Below are positions 1-6,201 of a stretch of 6,502 nt of DNA, in pieces. The notes under the pieces were generated by a model, which saw only the letters and a list, made by a program, of their open reading frames with translations, was not told where the DNA came from and did no database searches. A program made the translations under genes and the position numbers. Position 1 is the first letter of the stretch; each line of letters begins with the position of its first letter. Source of the DNA: Rhodoferax sp. (GTDB lineage: Bacteria > Pseudomonadota > Gammaproteobacteria > Burkholderiales > Burkholderiaceae); contig JAQGNA010000741.1 in NCBI GenBank assembly GCA_028292075.1, positions 1 to 6,502 on the forward strand, in the 5' to 3' direction.

Positions 1-1
1 C

Positions 2-1525
2 CGCCGTCCAGCTCGAGCGCGCAGCCTCGCCATGGCCGTCGCATTCTCGGGACTGGCTGGCTGCGCATCGGTCGAGGTGCCCTCGCTGCCGGACCGCGTA
101 CCGCCAGCCTGGCGCCATGCGGCTACCGCGTCCACGCCCGCGCCAGCGGACCAAGCACCAGCCGGCAGCGCACCAGGCACCAGGCTGCCAGCCGGGAACC
201 CGCCAGCCCCGGACCTGCAGACCTGGTGGAAGGCCCTGGGCGATCCGCGCCTCGACGCATTGGTCGACCGCGCGCTCACCCAAAACCTCACGCTGGCCCA
301 AGCCGGCAGCCGCCTGCGTCAGGCCCGGCTGCTGGCGGGTCGCGACAACATGGCCTTCCGTCCCAACCTGTCCGCGGGCGCCCGCACGGTGCAGGATGTG
401 TCCGCCACCGACACTTATTTCCAGGCGAGCTTCGACGCGACCTGGGAGCTCGGGCTGTTCGACGCGCGGGAATCCGCGCGCCGCGCCGGCCAGTCCCGGC
501 TCGACACGGCCGTCGCCAACGTCCAGGCCGCCAAGGTCTCGGTGGTGGCCGAGGTGGTGCGCACCTATGCCGACCTGCGCGCCGCCCAGGTCCAGCAAGA
601 CCTGCTGGCGCGCCAGCTCACGCTCGACCAGCGCAGCGCCGCGCTGTTCACGGTGCAGCGCCAGCAAAGGCTCGGTGCACCGGACGAGCATTCGCAGGCC
701 GAGGTTCGCGTCGCCCAGACGGCCGCCCAGCTCGGCCAGCCGCGGCAGGCCGCAGACCGCGCGGCGCAAAGCCTGGCCCTGCTGCTCGGCCTGGACACGC
801 CCGACGCCGACTGGCAGTCGCCCCCCGTCTGGCCGCCACGGCGCCAGCCCGGCCTGGGCGCCTTCAGCCTGCAGCAGGTGCCGGCCGACCTGCTGCGCTA
901 CCGCCCGGAGATCCGCACGGCCGAGGCCGAGGTGCTGAAGTCGGCCGCGGAACTGGGCAGCGCCACAGCCGAGCTCTACCCCCGCGTCACCCTCGGTGCC
1001 TCGCTGCTCTTCGCCCACAACCTGACGCAGAACCGCCGCACCAACACCGACAACATCCCCGGCTTCGGCCCCATGATCGACATCCCGCTGTTCGACTGGG
1101 GCCGGCGGCGCGCCGCTGCCGACGCGCACAAGGAAGCCCTCGACGCATCGCTCCTGGCCTACCGCCAGGCCGTGCTGGAAGGCGTATCCGAGGCCGAATC
1201 GGCGCTCGGGGCGTTGCAGGAAACCGGCGAGCGCGGCCGGCAGTTGCGCACCGTCAGTGGCCTGCTGGCGCGTCGCGCGAAAGACGTCGCCACACTGGCC
1301 CGCCTCAGGCTTGCCGGCGGCATCGAACAGATCGCGACCGAGCGCAGCGCGCTGCAGGCCGACATCGACGTCGCGGCCGCGGAGGCTGCGCAGACCCAGG
1401 CTTTCGTGGCGCTGTACAAGGCGCTGGGCGGCGCGCCACTGCCGGCGCAAGCGGACGCATCGGCCGTCCGTTCGGCGGACGACGCGATCGGCCCCGCGCC
1501 GGCGTGGCCGGGGGGCACGCGGTGA
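2..1525 (+). CDS. Outer-membrane efflux lipoprotein, NodT/TolC family (5' partial)
   Basis: This is the outer-membrane channel of a tripartite efflux system, a trimeric beta-barrel with a long periplasmic alpha-tunnel. Residues are numbered from the first in-window ATG at position 32. A lipobox LAGC puts the lipidated cysteine at residue 11, followed by an Ala/Pro-rich linker (about 34-60). The first OEP repeat opens with the family's WW...DPRLDALV...A pattern (65-81). The second carries LLRYRPEIRTAEAE (287-300), AELYPRVTL (313-321) and FDWGRR (354-359), all classic for NodT-type factors. The length is normal for the family. The ATG at 32 leaves only ten residues before the lipobox cysteine with no positive charge, whereas the same frame is open back to base 2 and reads an Arg-rich n-region (RRPARARSLA). 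The real start is therefore probably upstream of the window. The last ~28 residues are an Ala-rich tail beyond the conserved domain. The stop overlaps the permease start (GTGA). Confidence 0.93.
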   Translation, partial: RRPARARSLAMAVAFSGLAGCASVEVPSLPDRVPPAWRHAATASTPAPADQAPAGSAPGTRLPAGNPPAPDLQTWWKALGDPRLDALVDRALTQNLTLAQAGSRLRQARLLAGRDNMAFRPNLSAGARTVQDVSATDTYFQASFDATWELGLFDARESARRAGQSRLDTAVANVQAAKVSVVAEVVRTYADLRAAQVQQDLLARQLTLDQRSAALFTVQRQQRLGAPDEHSQAEVRVAQTAAQLGQPRQAADRAAQSLALLLGLDTPDADWQSPPVWPPRRQPGLGAFSLQQVPADLLRYRPEIRTAEAEVLKSAAELGSATAELYPRVTLGASLLFAHNLTQNRRTNTDNIPGFGPMIDIPLFDWGRRRAAADAHKEALDASLLAYRQAVLEGVSEAESALGALQETGERGRQLRTVSGLLARRAKDVATLARLRLAGGIEQIATERSALQADIDVAAAEAAQTQAFVALYKALGGAPLPAQADASAVRSADDAIGPAPAWPGGTR

Positions 1526-2658
1526 TCGCCCTGGCCCGCAAGACCATGGTCTACGAATGGCGGCGCTTCGTGCCGGCCGTGTTCGCGGTCGGATTCTCCG
1601 GCGTGCTGCTTGCGGTGCAGGCCGGGCTGGTGCTGGGCATTTTCGGCAGCGCGGCCGTCTACGTGACCGCTTCGTCGGCCGACCTCTGGGCCGGCTACCC
1701 GGGCACGCAAAGTGTCAACTTCGGCCGCGAGGTGGGCCCCGACGTCGAGATGCGGCTGCGCATGGACCCGGCCGTGGCCGAGGTCGAGCCCTACCTCTGG
1801 GTCGAAGGCGACTGGCACAACCAGCAGCGCACGGGCGGCGGCGTGCCCGTGTTCGTCTCGGGCATCGGCACCGCAATGGACGCGATGATGTTCGCAAAAA
1901 TCCTGCCGCTGCGAACCCGCCAGTTGCTGCGTGAGCCAGGTGCGGTGGTGGTCGACCGGTCCGACCTGCGCCAGCTGGGCACGGCCGTGGGTGCCGGCGC
2001 CTGGATCAACGGCCAGCGGGTGAAGGTGGTGGCCGCGCTTAGCGGCTTGCGTGCGTTGGGCGGCGTCAACGTGCTCGCCTCGCGCGACACCGCCCGCCGC
2101 CTGCAGGCGGGCGAGCCGGCCGCAGGGGCGACCTATTTTGTGGCGCGGCTGCGTGAGCCGTCGCAGGCGGCGGCAGTGCAGGCACGGCTGGCGGCGCCAT
2201 CGGCTTCGTTCGGCCCGTTCGCGGTATGGACCGCCACCGACTTCGCCCAGCGCTCGCAGCTGTACTGGATGTTCGACACCGGCGCCGGCATCGCCGTGCT
2301 GTTCATGGCCGGCATCGTCTGCCTGGTGGGGGCGGTGGTCACGAGCCAGTCGCTGATGGGGGTGGTGGCCGCATCGGCCCGCGAATACGCCATGCTGAAC
2401 GCCCTCGGGGCCAGCCTGCTGTCTCTGAGTCGGGTGGTGCTGGAGCAGGCGTGCTGGATCGGCGGCCTGGGCCTGCTGGTGGGCGGCGCGGCCAGCGGCC
2501 TCCTGCTGTGGCTGGCTGCCCGTTACGACGTGCCGGTCGACATGAACCTGCCAGTGGCACTGGCCTGCGCCGGACTCGTGGCGGGCCTGGCGCTGGCCTC
2601 GGGACTGATGGCGGTGCGTGGGTTGTCTCGCGCAGAACCGGCGATGCTGCTCCGATGA
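1522..2658 (+). CDS. ABC transporter permease, FtsX/MacB/DevC-like
   Basis: This is the inner-membrane subunit of a type VII (MacB/FtsX-fold) ABC exporter, 378 residues from the GTG at 1522. An N-terminal membrane helix lies at about 17-48 after the charged stretch YEWRR. A periplasmic domain covers about 51-250, and three C-terminal helices lie at about 255-276, 310-333 and 343-365. The loop after the second helix contains REYAMLNALGAS (288-299), the typical coupling-loop region of FtsX-family permeases, and the protein ends in the usual short Arg/Glu tail (RGLSRAEPAMLLR). Length and topology fit a stand-alone permease such as DevC, not MacB, which has a fused ATPase. The GTG overlaps the upstream TGA as GTGA, with a G-rich run at 1510-1515 as a possible weak ribosome binding site. 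The alternative start is the ATG at 1546, eight codons in. The frame continues open far upstream inside the previous gene, but that part is a GC-rich shadow. Confidence 0.9.
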   Translation: MIALARKTMVYEWRRFVPAVFAVGFSGVLLAVQAGLVLGIFGSAAVYVTASSADLWAGYPGTQSVNFGREVGPDVEMRLRMDPAVAEVEPYLWVEGDWHNQQRTGGGVPVFVSGIGTAMDAMMFAKILPLRTRQLLREPGAVVVDRSDLRQLGTAVGAGAWINGQRVKVVAALSGLRALGGVNVLASRDTARRLQAGEPAAGATYFVARLREPSQAAAVQARLAAPSASFGPFAVWTATDFAQRSQLYWMFDTGAGIAVLFMAGIVCLVGAVVTSQSLMGVVAASAREYAMLNALGASLLSLSRVVLEQACWIGGLGLLVGGAASGLLLWLAARYDVPVDMNLPVALACAGLVAGLALASGLMAVRGLSRAEPAMLLR

Positions 2659-2723
2659 CCGACCACCGCCGATATGCCGAAATGCCGAAGCGCCGATGCG
2701 CCATGGCGCACTGCCATGAATGA
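2655..2723 (+). other. Possible 22-codon translational relay ORF between permease and ATPase
   Basis: The ATG at 2655 overlaps the permease stop as ATGA and opens a 22-residue frame, MTDHRRYAEMPKRRCAMAHC followed by His-Glu and a TGA at 2721-2723. That stop overlaps the likely ATPase start at 2716 in the string ATGAATGA. The peptide resembles nothing I recognise. The arrangement could let ribosomes terminating on the permease re-initiate, cross the 57-base gap and reach the ATPase, which has no convincing Shine-Dalgarno sequence of its own. It may equally be chance, since ATG and TGA motifs are common at such junctions. I would not call it a protein gene. Confidence 0.2.
2666..2705 (+). repeat. 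Imperfect 8-bp tandem repeat in the permease-ATPase gap
   Basis: Five consecutive 8-bp units read CCGCCGAT, ATGCCGAA, ATGCCGAA, GCGCCGAT and GCGCCATG. The second and third are identical (2674-2689), and the first four share a GCCGA core. The array fills most of the gap between the permease stop and the likely ATPase start. Because 8 is not a multiple of 3, gain or loss of a unit would change the frame of anything translated across it. Confidence 0.6.
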
Positions 2724-3483
2724 TTCGGCTCCCAGCCTGGAAGCTCGCCAGGTCAGCAAGTCCTTCATGTCCGGCGCGGTGCGGGTGCATGTGCTGCAGG
2801 GCCTGTCGATCGCCATCCACCGCGGCGAGCTGACGCTGATCTCGGGCCCATCGGGTTGCGGCAAAAGCACGCTGCTGTCGCTGCTGAGCGGCCTGCAATG
2901 GCCGGACGACGGCGAGGCCCTGGCGCTGGGCGAAAACCTCGGCGCGATGAACAAGCGCCAGCTGGAGCGCTTTCGCCTGCACCACACCGGCTTCGTGTTC
3001 CAGGGCTTCAACCTGTTCCCCGCACTCACGGCGCGCGAACAGGTGCAGCTGCCGCTGGGCTACCTCGGCCTGGACCGTCGAGAGTCCGCCGGCCGCGCCT
3101 TGCGCGCACTCGACGAAGTGGGCATGGCGCACCGCGCCGATGCGCGCCCGGCGGAGCTGTCTGGCGGCGAGAAGCAGCGCGTCGCGATCGCCCGCGCGCT
3201 GGCCAAGGAGCCGCCGTTGCTGTTCGCCGACGAACCCACCAGCGCCCTCGACGCCGACAACGGCCAGAAGATCATCGACATCCTGCACCGCATCGCCCGC
3301 TCGCACGGCACCACCGTGCTGTGTGTCAGCCACGATCCGCGCCTGGTGCGCCACGCCGACCGGGTTCTGACCATGGAAGACGGCCGCATCCGCAACGACT
3401 GGCGGCCTGTGCCCGCCGCCAATCCGCCGGCCACCGAAGTGGCATGGCCCGACCACCCCCGTCCCCTGGAAATTTCCGCATGA
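2716..3483 (+). CDS. ABC transporter ATP-binding subunit, DevA/LolD/MacB-type
   Basis: This is the cytoplasmic ATPase that energises the upstream permease, 255 residues from the ATG at 2716. All nucleotide-binding elements are intact: Walker A GPSGCGKST (44-52), Q-loop FVFQG with Gln96, signature LSGGE (148-152), Walker B LLFADEPTS (168-176) with catalytic Glu173, D-loop SALDAD, and switch His206. The AIARALAKEP and ADEPTSALD stretches are typical of the MacB/LolD/DevA branch. The ATG at 2674 is an alternative start that adds 14 residues (MPKCRSADAPWRTA). They are encoded partly by an 8-bp repeat and lie outside the domain, so I prefer 2716. Neither start has a clear ribosome binding site. 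The final ~28 residues, Pro/Ala-rich, extend past the usual domain end and carry the frame to the ATGA overlap with the next gene. The separate ATPase and permease, next to a DevB-like adaptor, argue for a DevBCA-like exporter. Confidence 0.93.
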   Translation: MNDSAPSLEARQVSKSFMSGAVRVHVLQGLSIAIHRGELTLISGPSGCGKSTLLSLLSGLQWPDDGEALALGENLGAMNKRQLERFRLHHTGFVFQGFNLFPALTAREQVQLPLGYLGLDRRESAGRALRALDEVGMAHRADARPAELSGGEKQRVAIARALAKEPPLLFADEPTSALDADNGQKIIDILHRIARSHGTTVLCVSHDPRLVRHADRVLTMEDGRIRNDWRPVPAANPPATEVAWPDHPRPLEISA

Positions 3484-4466
3484 CCTTTCTCCGCCATCGG
3501 CCGGCATGGCCGCGCTTGTTCCCGGCGCTTGCCTGCGGCATCCTGTTGGCGCTCGGTGCCTGTTCCGACCGCGGTGCGTCCGGGGCGGGCGGGCTCGGGG
3601 CGACCAGCGCCAACGTCAACGCCAATGCGGCTACCGTGTCACCGGGCAATGGCGGCCCACGCGAGCTCGCCATGGCCCGCGGCAAGATCGAGGTGCAGGG
3701 CGGCCTGCTCGAAGTGATGACGGCGCAGGACGGCACGGTCGAAAGCCTTGCGGTGAAGGAAGGGGACAGCGTGCGGCGCGGCCAGCTGCTGTTGAAGCTG
3801 GCCCCTGAACAGGCCCGCATGGAGGTCGCCATGGCGCAGGCCGAACTGCGACTGGTGCACGCCCGCCGCCAGGGCCAGGCCACCAGGCTGCCCGCCGCGC
3901 GCCAACTGGCGCAGCGCACCGGCGAAGCGGCCCGGGCGGGCGCCCTTGACCCGCAGCGGGCCGATGAGGCCCTGCAGGCGCAACGCGACATCGAATCCGC
4001 GGTGGCCGTGCTCGATGCGGAAGACGCCGTGGCACGCCAGAAGCTCGCGCAGGCGCAGCTCGCGGTGTTGCGCCAGAACCTCATGGCCGCCGTCGACGCC
4101 GACGTGCTCAGGCTCAACGTGCAACCCGGCGCCCGCATCTCGGCCCAGGCGACGCGGCCGGTGATGGTGTTGCTGCCGCACCGCCCGCTGATCGTGCGTG
4201 CGGAGCTGAACGAAAGCTTCGTGGCCAACGTGAAACCCGGCACCCGCGCCAGCGTGAACATCGACACCGAAGGGGCCAACGGCCAGCGGCCCGCACCGCT
4301 GTCGGCCAGGGTCGTGAGGCTCGGCCAGGCCTTTGGCGGCAGCCGGCTCGACGACGACGCCGCCTCGCGCAACAATCTGCGCGTGGTGGACTGCTTTCTT
4401 GAATTCGACGCCATTCCGCAAGGCCTGCGGCTGGGTCAGGACGTGAGGGTGAGCTTCCATGAGTAA
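3480..4466 (+). CDS. Periplasmic adaptor (membrane-fusion) lipoprotein, HlyD/DevB-like
   Basis: This adaptor links the ABC permease to the outer-membrane channel and has 328 residues. A signal peptide with an Arg-containing n-region and a hydrophobic core ends at lipobox LGAC, making Cys28 the lipidated residue. An Ala/Asn/Gly-rich linker follows (about 31-60). The first lipoyl half is at about 68-108, with the DevB-like opening GKIEVQGGL and AVKEGDSVRRGQLLLKL. An alpha-hairpin rich in Ala/Gln/Arg spans about 109-200. The second lipoyl half is at about 201-222 (LRLNVQPGARIS). A beta-barrel and membrane-proximal region run to the end, including LRLGQDVRVSF (316-326). The length is slightly short for the family, in keeping with a short hairpin. 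The start overlaps the ATPase stop (ATGA), and GGAAAT at 3468-3473 is a weak possible ribosome binding site. Ser rather than Asp follows the lipidated Cys, so by the E. coli rule inner-membrane retention is not obvious. Confidence 0.92.
   Translation: MTFLRHRPAWPRLFPALACGILLALGACSDRGASGAGGLGATSANVNANAATVSPGNGGPRELAMARGKIEVQGGLLEVMTAQDGTVESLAVKEGDSVRRGQLLLKLAPEQARMEVAMAQAELRLVHARRQGQATRLPAARQLAQRTGEAARAGALDPQRADEALQAQRDIESAVAVLDAEDAVARQKLAQAQLAVLRQNLMAAVDADVLRLNVQPGARISAQATRPVMVLLPHRPLIVRAELNESFVANVKPGTRASVNIDTEGANGQRPAPLSARVVRLGQAFGGSRLDDDAASRNNLRVVDCFLEFDAIPQGLRLGQDVRVSFHE
4445..4453 (+). promoter_or_regulatory. Ribosome binding site for the HAD phosphatase gene
   Basis: The purine-rich GAGGGTGAG lies five bases before the ATG at 4459, inside the end of the adaptor gene. 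It supports this start over the in-frame ATG four codons further on, and suggests initiation here is partly independent of upstream translation. Confidence 0.6.
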
Positions 4467-5229
4467 TACCATGCCCGCAGAGCGGCGCAAATTCTTCGAC
4501 ATCCGGCCCCCAGGCTGGATGGTGCAATGCGACTTCGACGGCACCATCAGCGTGGACGACGTGACCGACAGCCTGCTGCAGCGCTTCGGCCGCCCGGGTT
4601 GGCAGGCCCTCGAAGAGGCCTGGGAGGCCGGCGCGATCGGCTCGCGCGAATGCATGAAGGGCCAGGTGGCCCTGCTCGACATGAGCGCCGCCGAACTCGA
4701 CGCCCACCTCGACGCCATGCCGATCGATCCCCACTTTCCCGCCTTCGTGGCCGAAGCACAGCGCCGCGGCATGCTGGTGCAGGTGGTGAGCGACGGCATC
4801 GACCACGCCATCCGCCGCATCCTGGCACGCCACGGCCTGAGCGGCTTGCCGGTGCTGGCCAACCACCTCGTGCAGGCCGGAGAGCGGCGCTGGCAGCTGC
4901 AGTCGCCACATGCCAGCGCCGCTTGCGTGCGGGCCAGCGGCAATTGCAAATGCGAACGCCTGGCGGAACAGCAGGCAATGCATGGCCGGGTGCTGTTCGT
5001 TGGCGACGGCAGCTCCGACTTCTGCGTTTCCGGCAAGGCCGATTTCGTGCTGGCCAAGGCGCGTCTCATCGGTCATTGCGAGAGCCATGGCATCGACCAT
5101 GCGCCGTTCACAGACTTCGGCGACGCCTTGCCCCTGATGGCGCGCATCACGGCGAAAGCAACGGCCGATGCCAATGCGACAAATGCGACAAAGGCGATCA
5201 CGGCGAAAACGACAGCGGGGGCAGCATGA
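4459..5229 (+). CDS. MtnX-like HAD-IB family phosphatase
   Basis: This is a cytoplasmic phosphomonoesterase of the HAD superfamily, subgroup IB, with 256 residues. Motif I is DFDGTI (25-30), with nucleophile Asp25 and acid/base Asp27. Motif II is VVSDG with Ser111. Lys164 in GNCKCE is the likely motif III lysine. Motif IV is VGDGSSDF (181-188), with Asp183 and Asp187 for magnesium. The helical cap lies at about 31-95. Overall layout, length and a Cys cluster (C156, C163, C165) resemble MtnX, the methionine-salvage 2-hydroxy-3-keto-5-methylthiopentenyl-1-phosphate phosphatase. No other salvage gene is present, so the true substrate is unknown and MtnX is only a family label. The last ~27 residues are an Ala/Thr/Lys/Asn tail encoded by repetitive DNA and not part of the fold. 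The start overlaps the adaptor gene by eight bases. Context suggests it dephosphorylates the exporter's cargo or a precursor, which is inference. Confidence 0.85.
   Translation: MSNTMPAERRKFFDIRPPGWMVQCDFDGTISVDDVTDSLLQRFGRPGWQALEEAWEAGAIGSRECMKGQVALLDMSAAELDAHLDAMPIDPHFPAFVAEAQRRGMLVQVVSDGIDHAIRRILARHGLSGLPVLANHLVQAGERRWQLQSPHASAACVRASGNCKCERLAEQQAMHGRVLFVGDGSSDFCVSGKADFVLAKARLIGHCESHGIDHAPFTDFGDALPLMARITAKATADANATNATKAITAKTTAGAA
5146..5208 (+). repeat. Repetitive DNA encoding the phosphatase C-terminal tail
   Basis: ATCACGGCGAAA occurs at 5146-5157 and again at 5197-5208, exactly 51 bases (17 codons) apart, and reads Ile-Thr-Ala-Lys both times. Between them, AATGCGACA is repeated in tandem at 5173-5181 and 5182-5190, followed by the related AAGGCGATC. 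All periods are multiples of three, so unit changes would only lengthen or shorten the tail. Confidence 0.65.
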
Positions 5230-5273
5230 TGCGCCAGCCAGGTCATCACTCGGAGACTTGCCATGGCGCATGA
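5226..5273 (+). other. Possible 15-codon relay ORF between phosphatase and hydrolase
   Basis: ATGATG at 5226-5231 overlaps the phosphatase TGA as ATGA and opens a frame reading MMRQPGHHSETCHGA with a TGA at 5271-5273. It ends eleven bases inside the hydrolase gene that starts at 5263. The layout mirrors the short ORF at 2655-2723. The hydrolase has its own ribosome binding site, so coupling is less needed here. It is more likely a by-product of the junction than a real peptide gene. Confidence 0.15.
5252..5256 (+). promoter_or_regulatory. Ribosome binding site for the alpha/beta-hydrolase gene
   Basis: GGAGA lies six bases before the ATG at 5263, one of the two clearest Shine-Dalgarno sequences in the window. 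It fixes the start of the hydrolase, the only gene besides the ATPase that does not overlap its upstream neighbour. Confidence 0.7.
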
Positions 5274-6201
5274 AGTCTGCATCACCCCGAACGAATTCCT
5301 GCTCGCCGGCCATGGGCCGCGGGCCCGCACCGGCGTGCTGCTGGTCCACGGCCTCACCGGCACGCCCAATGAAATGCGGCTGCTGGGCAAGGGCTTGCAG
5401 CGGGCCGGCTTCACGGTCTATGCCGTGCAGCTGGCCGGCCATTGCGGCACGCAGGACGACCTGCTCGCGAGCCGCTGGACCGACTGGGCAGCCACCGTGC
5501 ACGAGGGTGCCGAGCGCCTGCGGGCGCGGGTCGACCGGATGGTCGTGATGGGTCTGTCGATGGGCGCCGTGCTGTCGCTCGAACTGGCGATTGCGCGGCC
5601 GGAACTGGTCGACGGCGTGGGCGCGCTGTCGACCATGTTCCAGCACGACGGCTGGAGCATGCCGTTCTACACCCGGCTCTCGTTCCTGCTGCGGCCGTTC
5701 CGCTTCTTCGGCATCGGACGTCATCGCGTGTTCATGGAACAGCCACCCTACGGCATCAAGGACGAAGCGCTGCGCAAGCGCATCGTGGCCCAGATGCAGT
5801 CGGGCGACAGCGCCGCGGCCGGCCTGCCGGGCAACCCCTGGTATGCCGTCATCGAGATGCGCGCCCTGGCCCGCCATGTGATGCGTCGCCTCGGACATGT
5901 CACCGCGCCCTGCCTGGTGATCCACGCGAGCCAGGACGATGTCTCCAGCCCGGCCAACGCCGAACTGGTGGCGCGCAAGGTGCGCGGCCCGGTGGAGCTG
6001 GTGCTGCTGCACGACAGCTACCACATGATCACCATCGACCGCGAACGCCGCACCGTCACCGCACGCGCCGTCGACTTCGCGGCGCACCTGTCGGACAGCG
6101 GGACCGATGCCGCAAGCACACCGCCCGCCAGCGCACCGCCCGCAACCGTCCGCCCCATGTCATCGCGCAAGACCGCCTCGACGGCTTCGCTCGCGGCATG
6201 A
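5263..6201 (+). CDS. Alpha/beta-hydrolase, Est30-like carboxylesterase/monoacylglycerol lipase
   Basis: This is a serine esterase with the alpha/beta-hydrolase fold, 312 residues, with no signal peptide and so probably cytoplasmic. The oxyanion-hole motif HGLTGTPNEMRLLGKGL (29-45) closely follows the Geobacillus Est30/YvaK pattern. The nucleophile is Ser99 in GLSMG (97-101). The likely acid is Asp225 in HASQDDVSSP, and His254 in DSYHMITID completes the triad, the last motif matching the Est30 GHVITLD region. A hydrophobic, aromatic-rich cap insert (about 128-165, with FYTRLSFLLRPFRFFGIG) is larger than in Est30 and could bind acyl chains or the membrane surface. The conserved fold ends near residue 275, and the remaining ~37 residues are a Pro/Ala/Ser/Thr-rich tail. 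Family members cleave short- to medium-chain esters or monoacylglycerols; the native substrate here is unknown. The stop overlaps the next start (ATGA), placing it in the same operon as the membrane protein. Confidence 0.88.
   Translation: MAHEVCITPNEFLLAGHGPRARTGVLLVHGLTGTPNEMRLLGKGLQRAGFTVYAVQLAGHCGTQDDLLASRWTDWAATVHEGAERLRARVDRMVVMGLSMGAVLSLELAIARPELVDGVGALSTMFQHDGWSMPFYTRLSFLLRPFRFFGIGRHRVFMEQPPYGIKDEALRKRIVAQMQSGDSAAAGLPGNPWYAVIEMRALARHVMRRLGHVTAPCLVIHASQDDVSSPANAELVARKVRGPVELVLLHDSYHMITIDRERRTVTARAVDFAAHLSDSGTDAASTPPASAPPATVRPMSSRKTASTASLAA

Noticed and set aside
1510..1515. G-run before the permease GTG as a strong ribosome binding site
   Set aside because: It is only a G-rich stretch without a GGAGG-like core. 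Coupling through the GTGA overlap explains initiation as well.
226..1521. Long in-frame 5' extension of the permease frame
   Set aside because: It overlaps the channel gene in another frame and reads as Arg/Pro/Ala-rich filler. The permease fold begins just after the GTG at 1522.
2674..2715. Earlier ATPase start adding 14 residues
   Set aside because: The extra residues are partly encoded by the 8-bp repeat, lie outside the ABC domain and have no ribosome binding site. The ATG at 2716 fits the family better, although the choice is not certain.
3468..3477. Perfect 10-bp palindrome GGAAATTTCC before the adaptor start
   Set aside because: It is short, lies within the ATPase coding sequence, and has no second copy in the window. 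It could arise by chance, so I do not call it an operator.
1159..3507. 782-codon open frame on the minus strand
   Set aside because: It lies antisense to the channel, permease and ATPase genes, which all have clear family motifs. Its translation is rich in His, Gln, Arg and Ala with no recognisable domain, as expected for a GC-rich shadow frame.
4459..5229. Naming the phosphatase gene mtnX
   Set aside because: The family resemblance is real, but no methionine-salvage gene is nearby and HAD-IB phosphatases vary widely in substrate.
4114..6087. 657-codon open frame on the minus strand
   Set aside because: It is antisense to the adaptor, phosphatase and hydrolase, with no recognisable motif and the same shadow-type composition.
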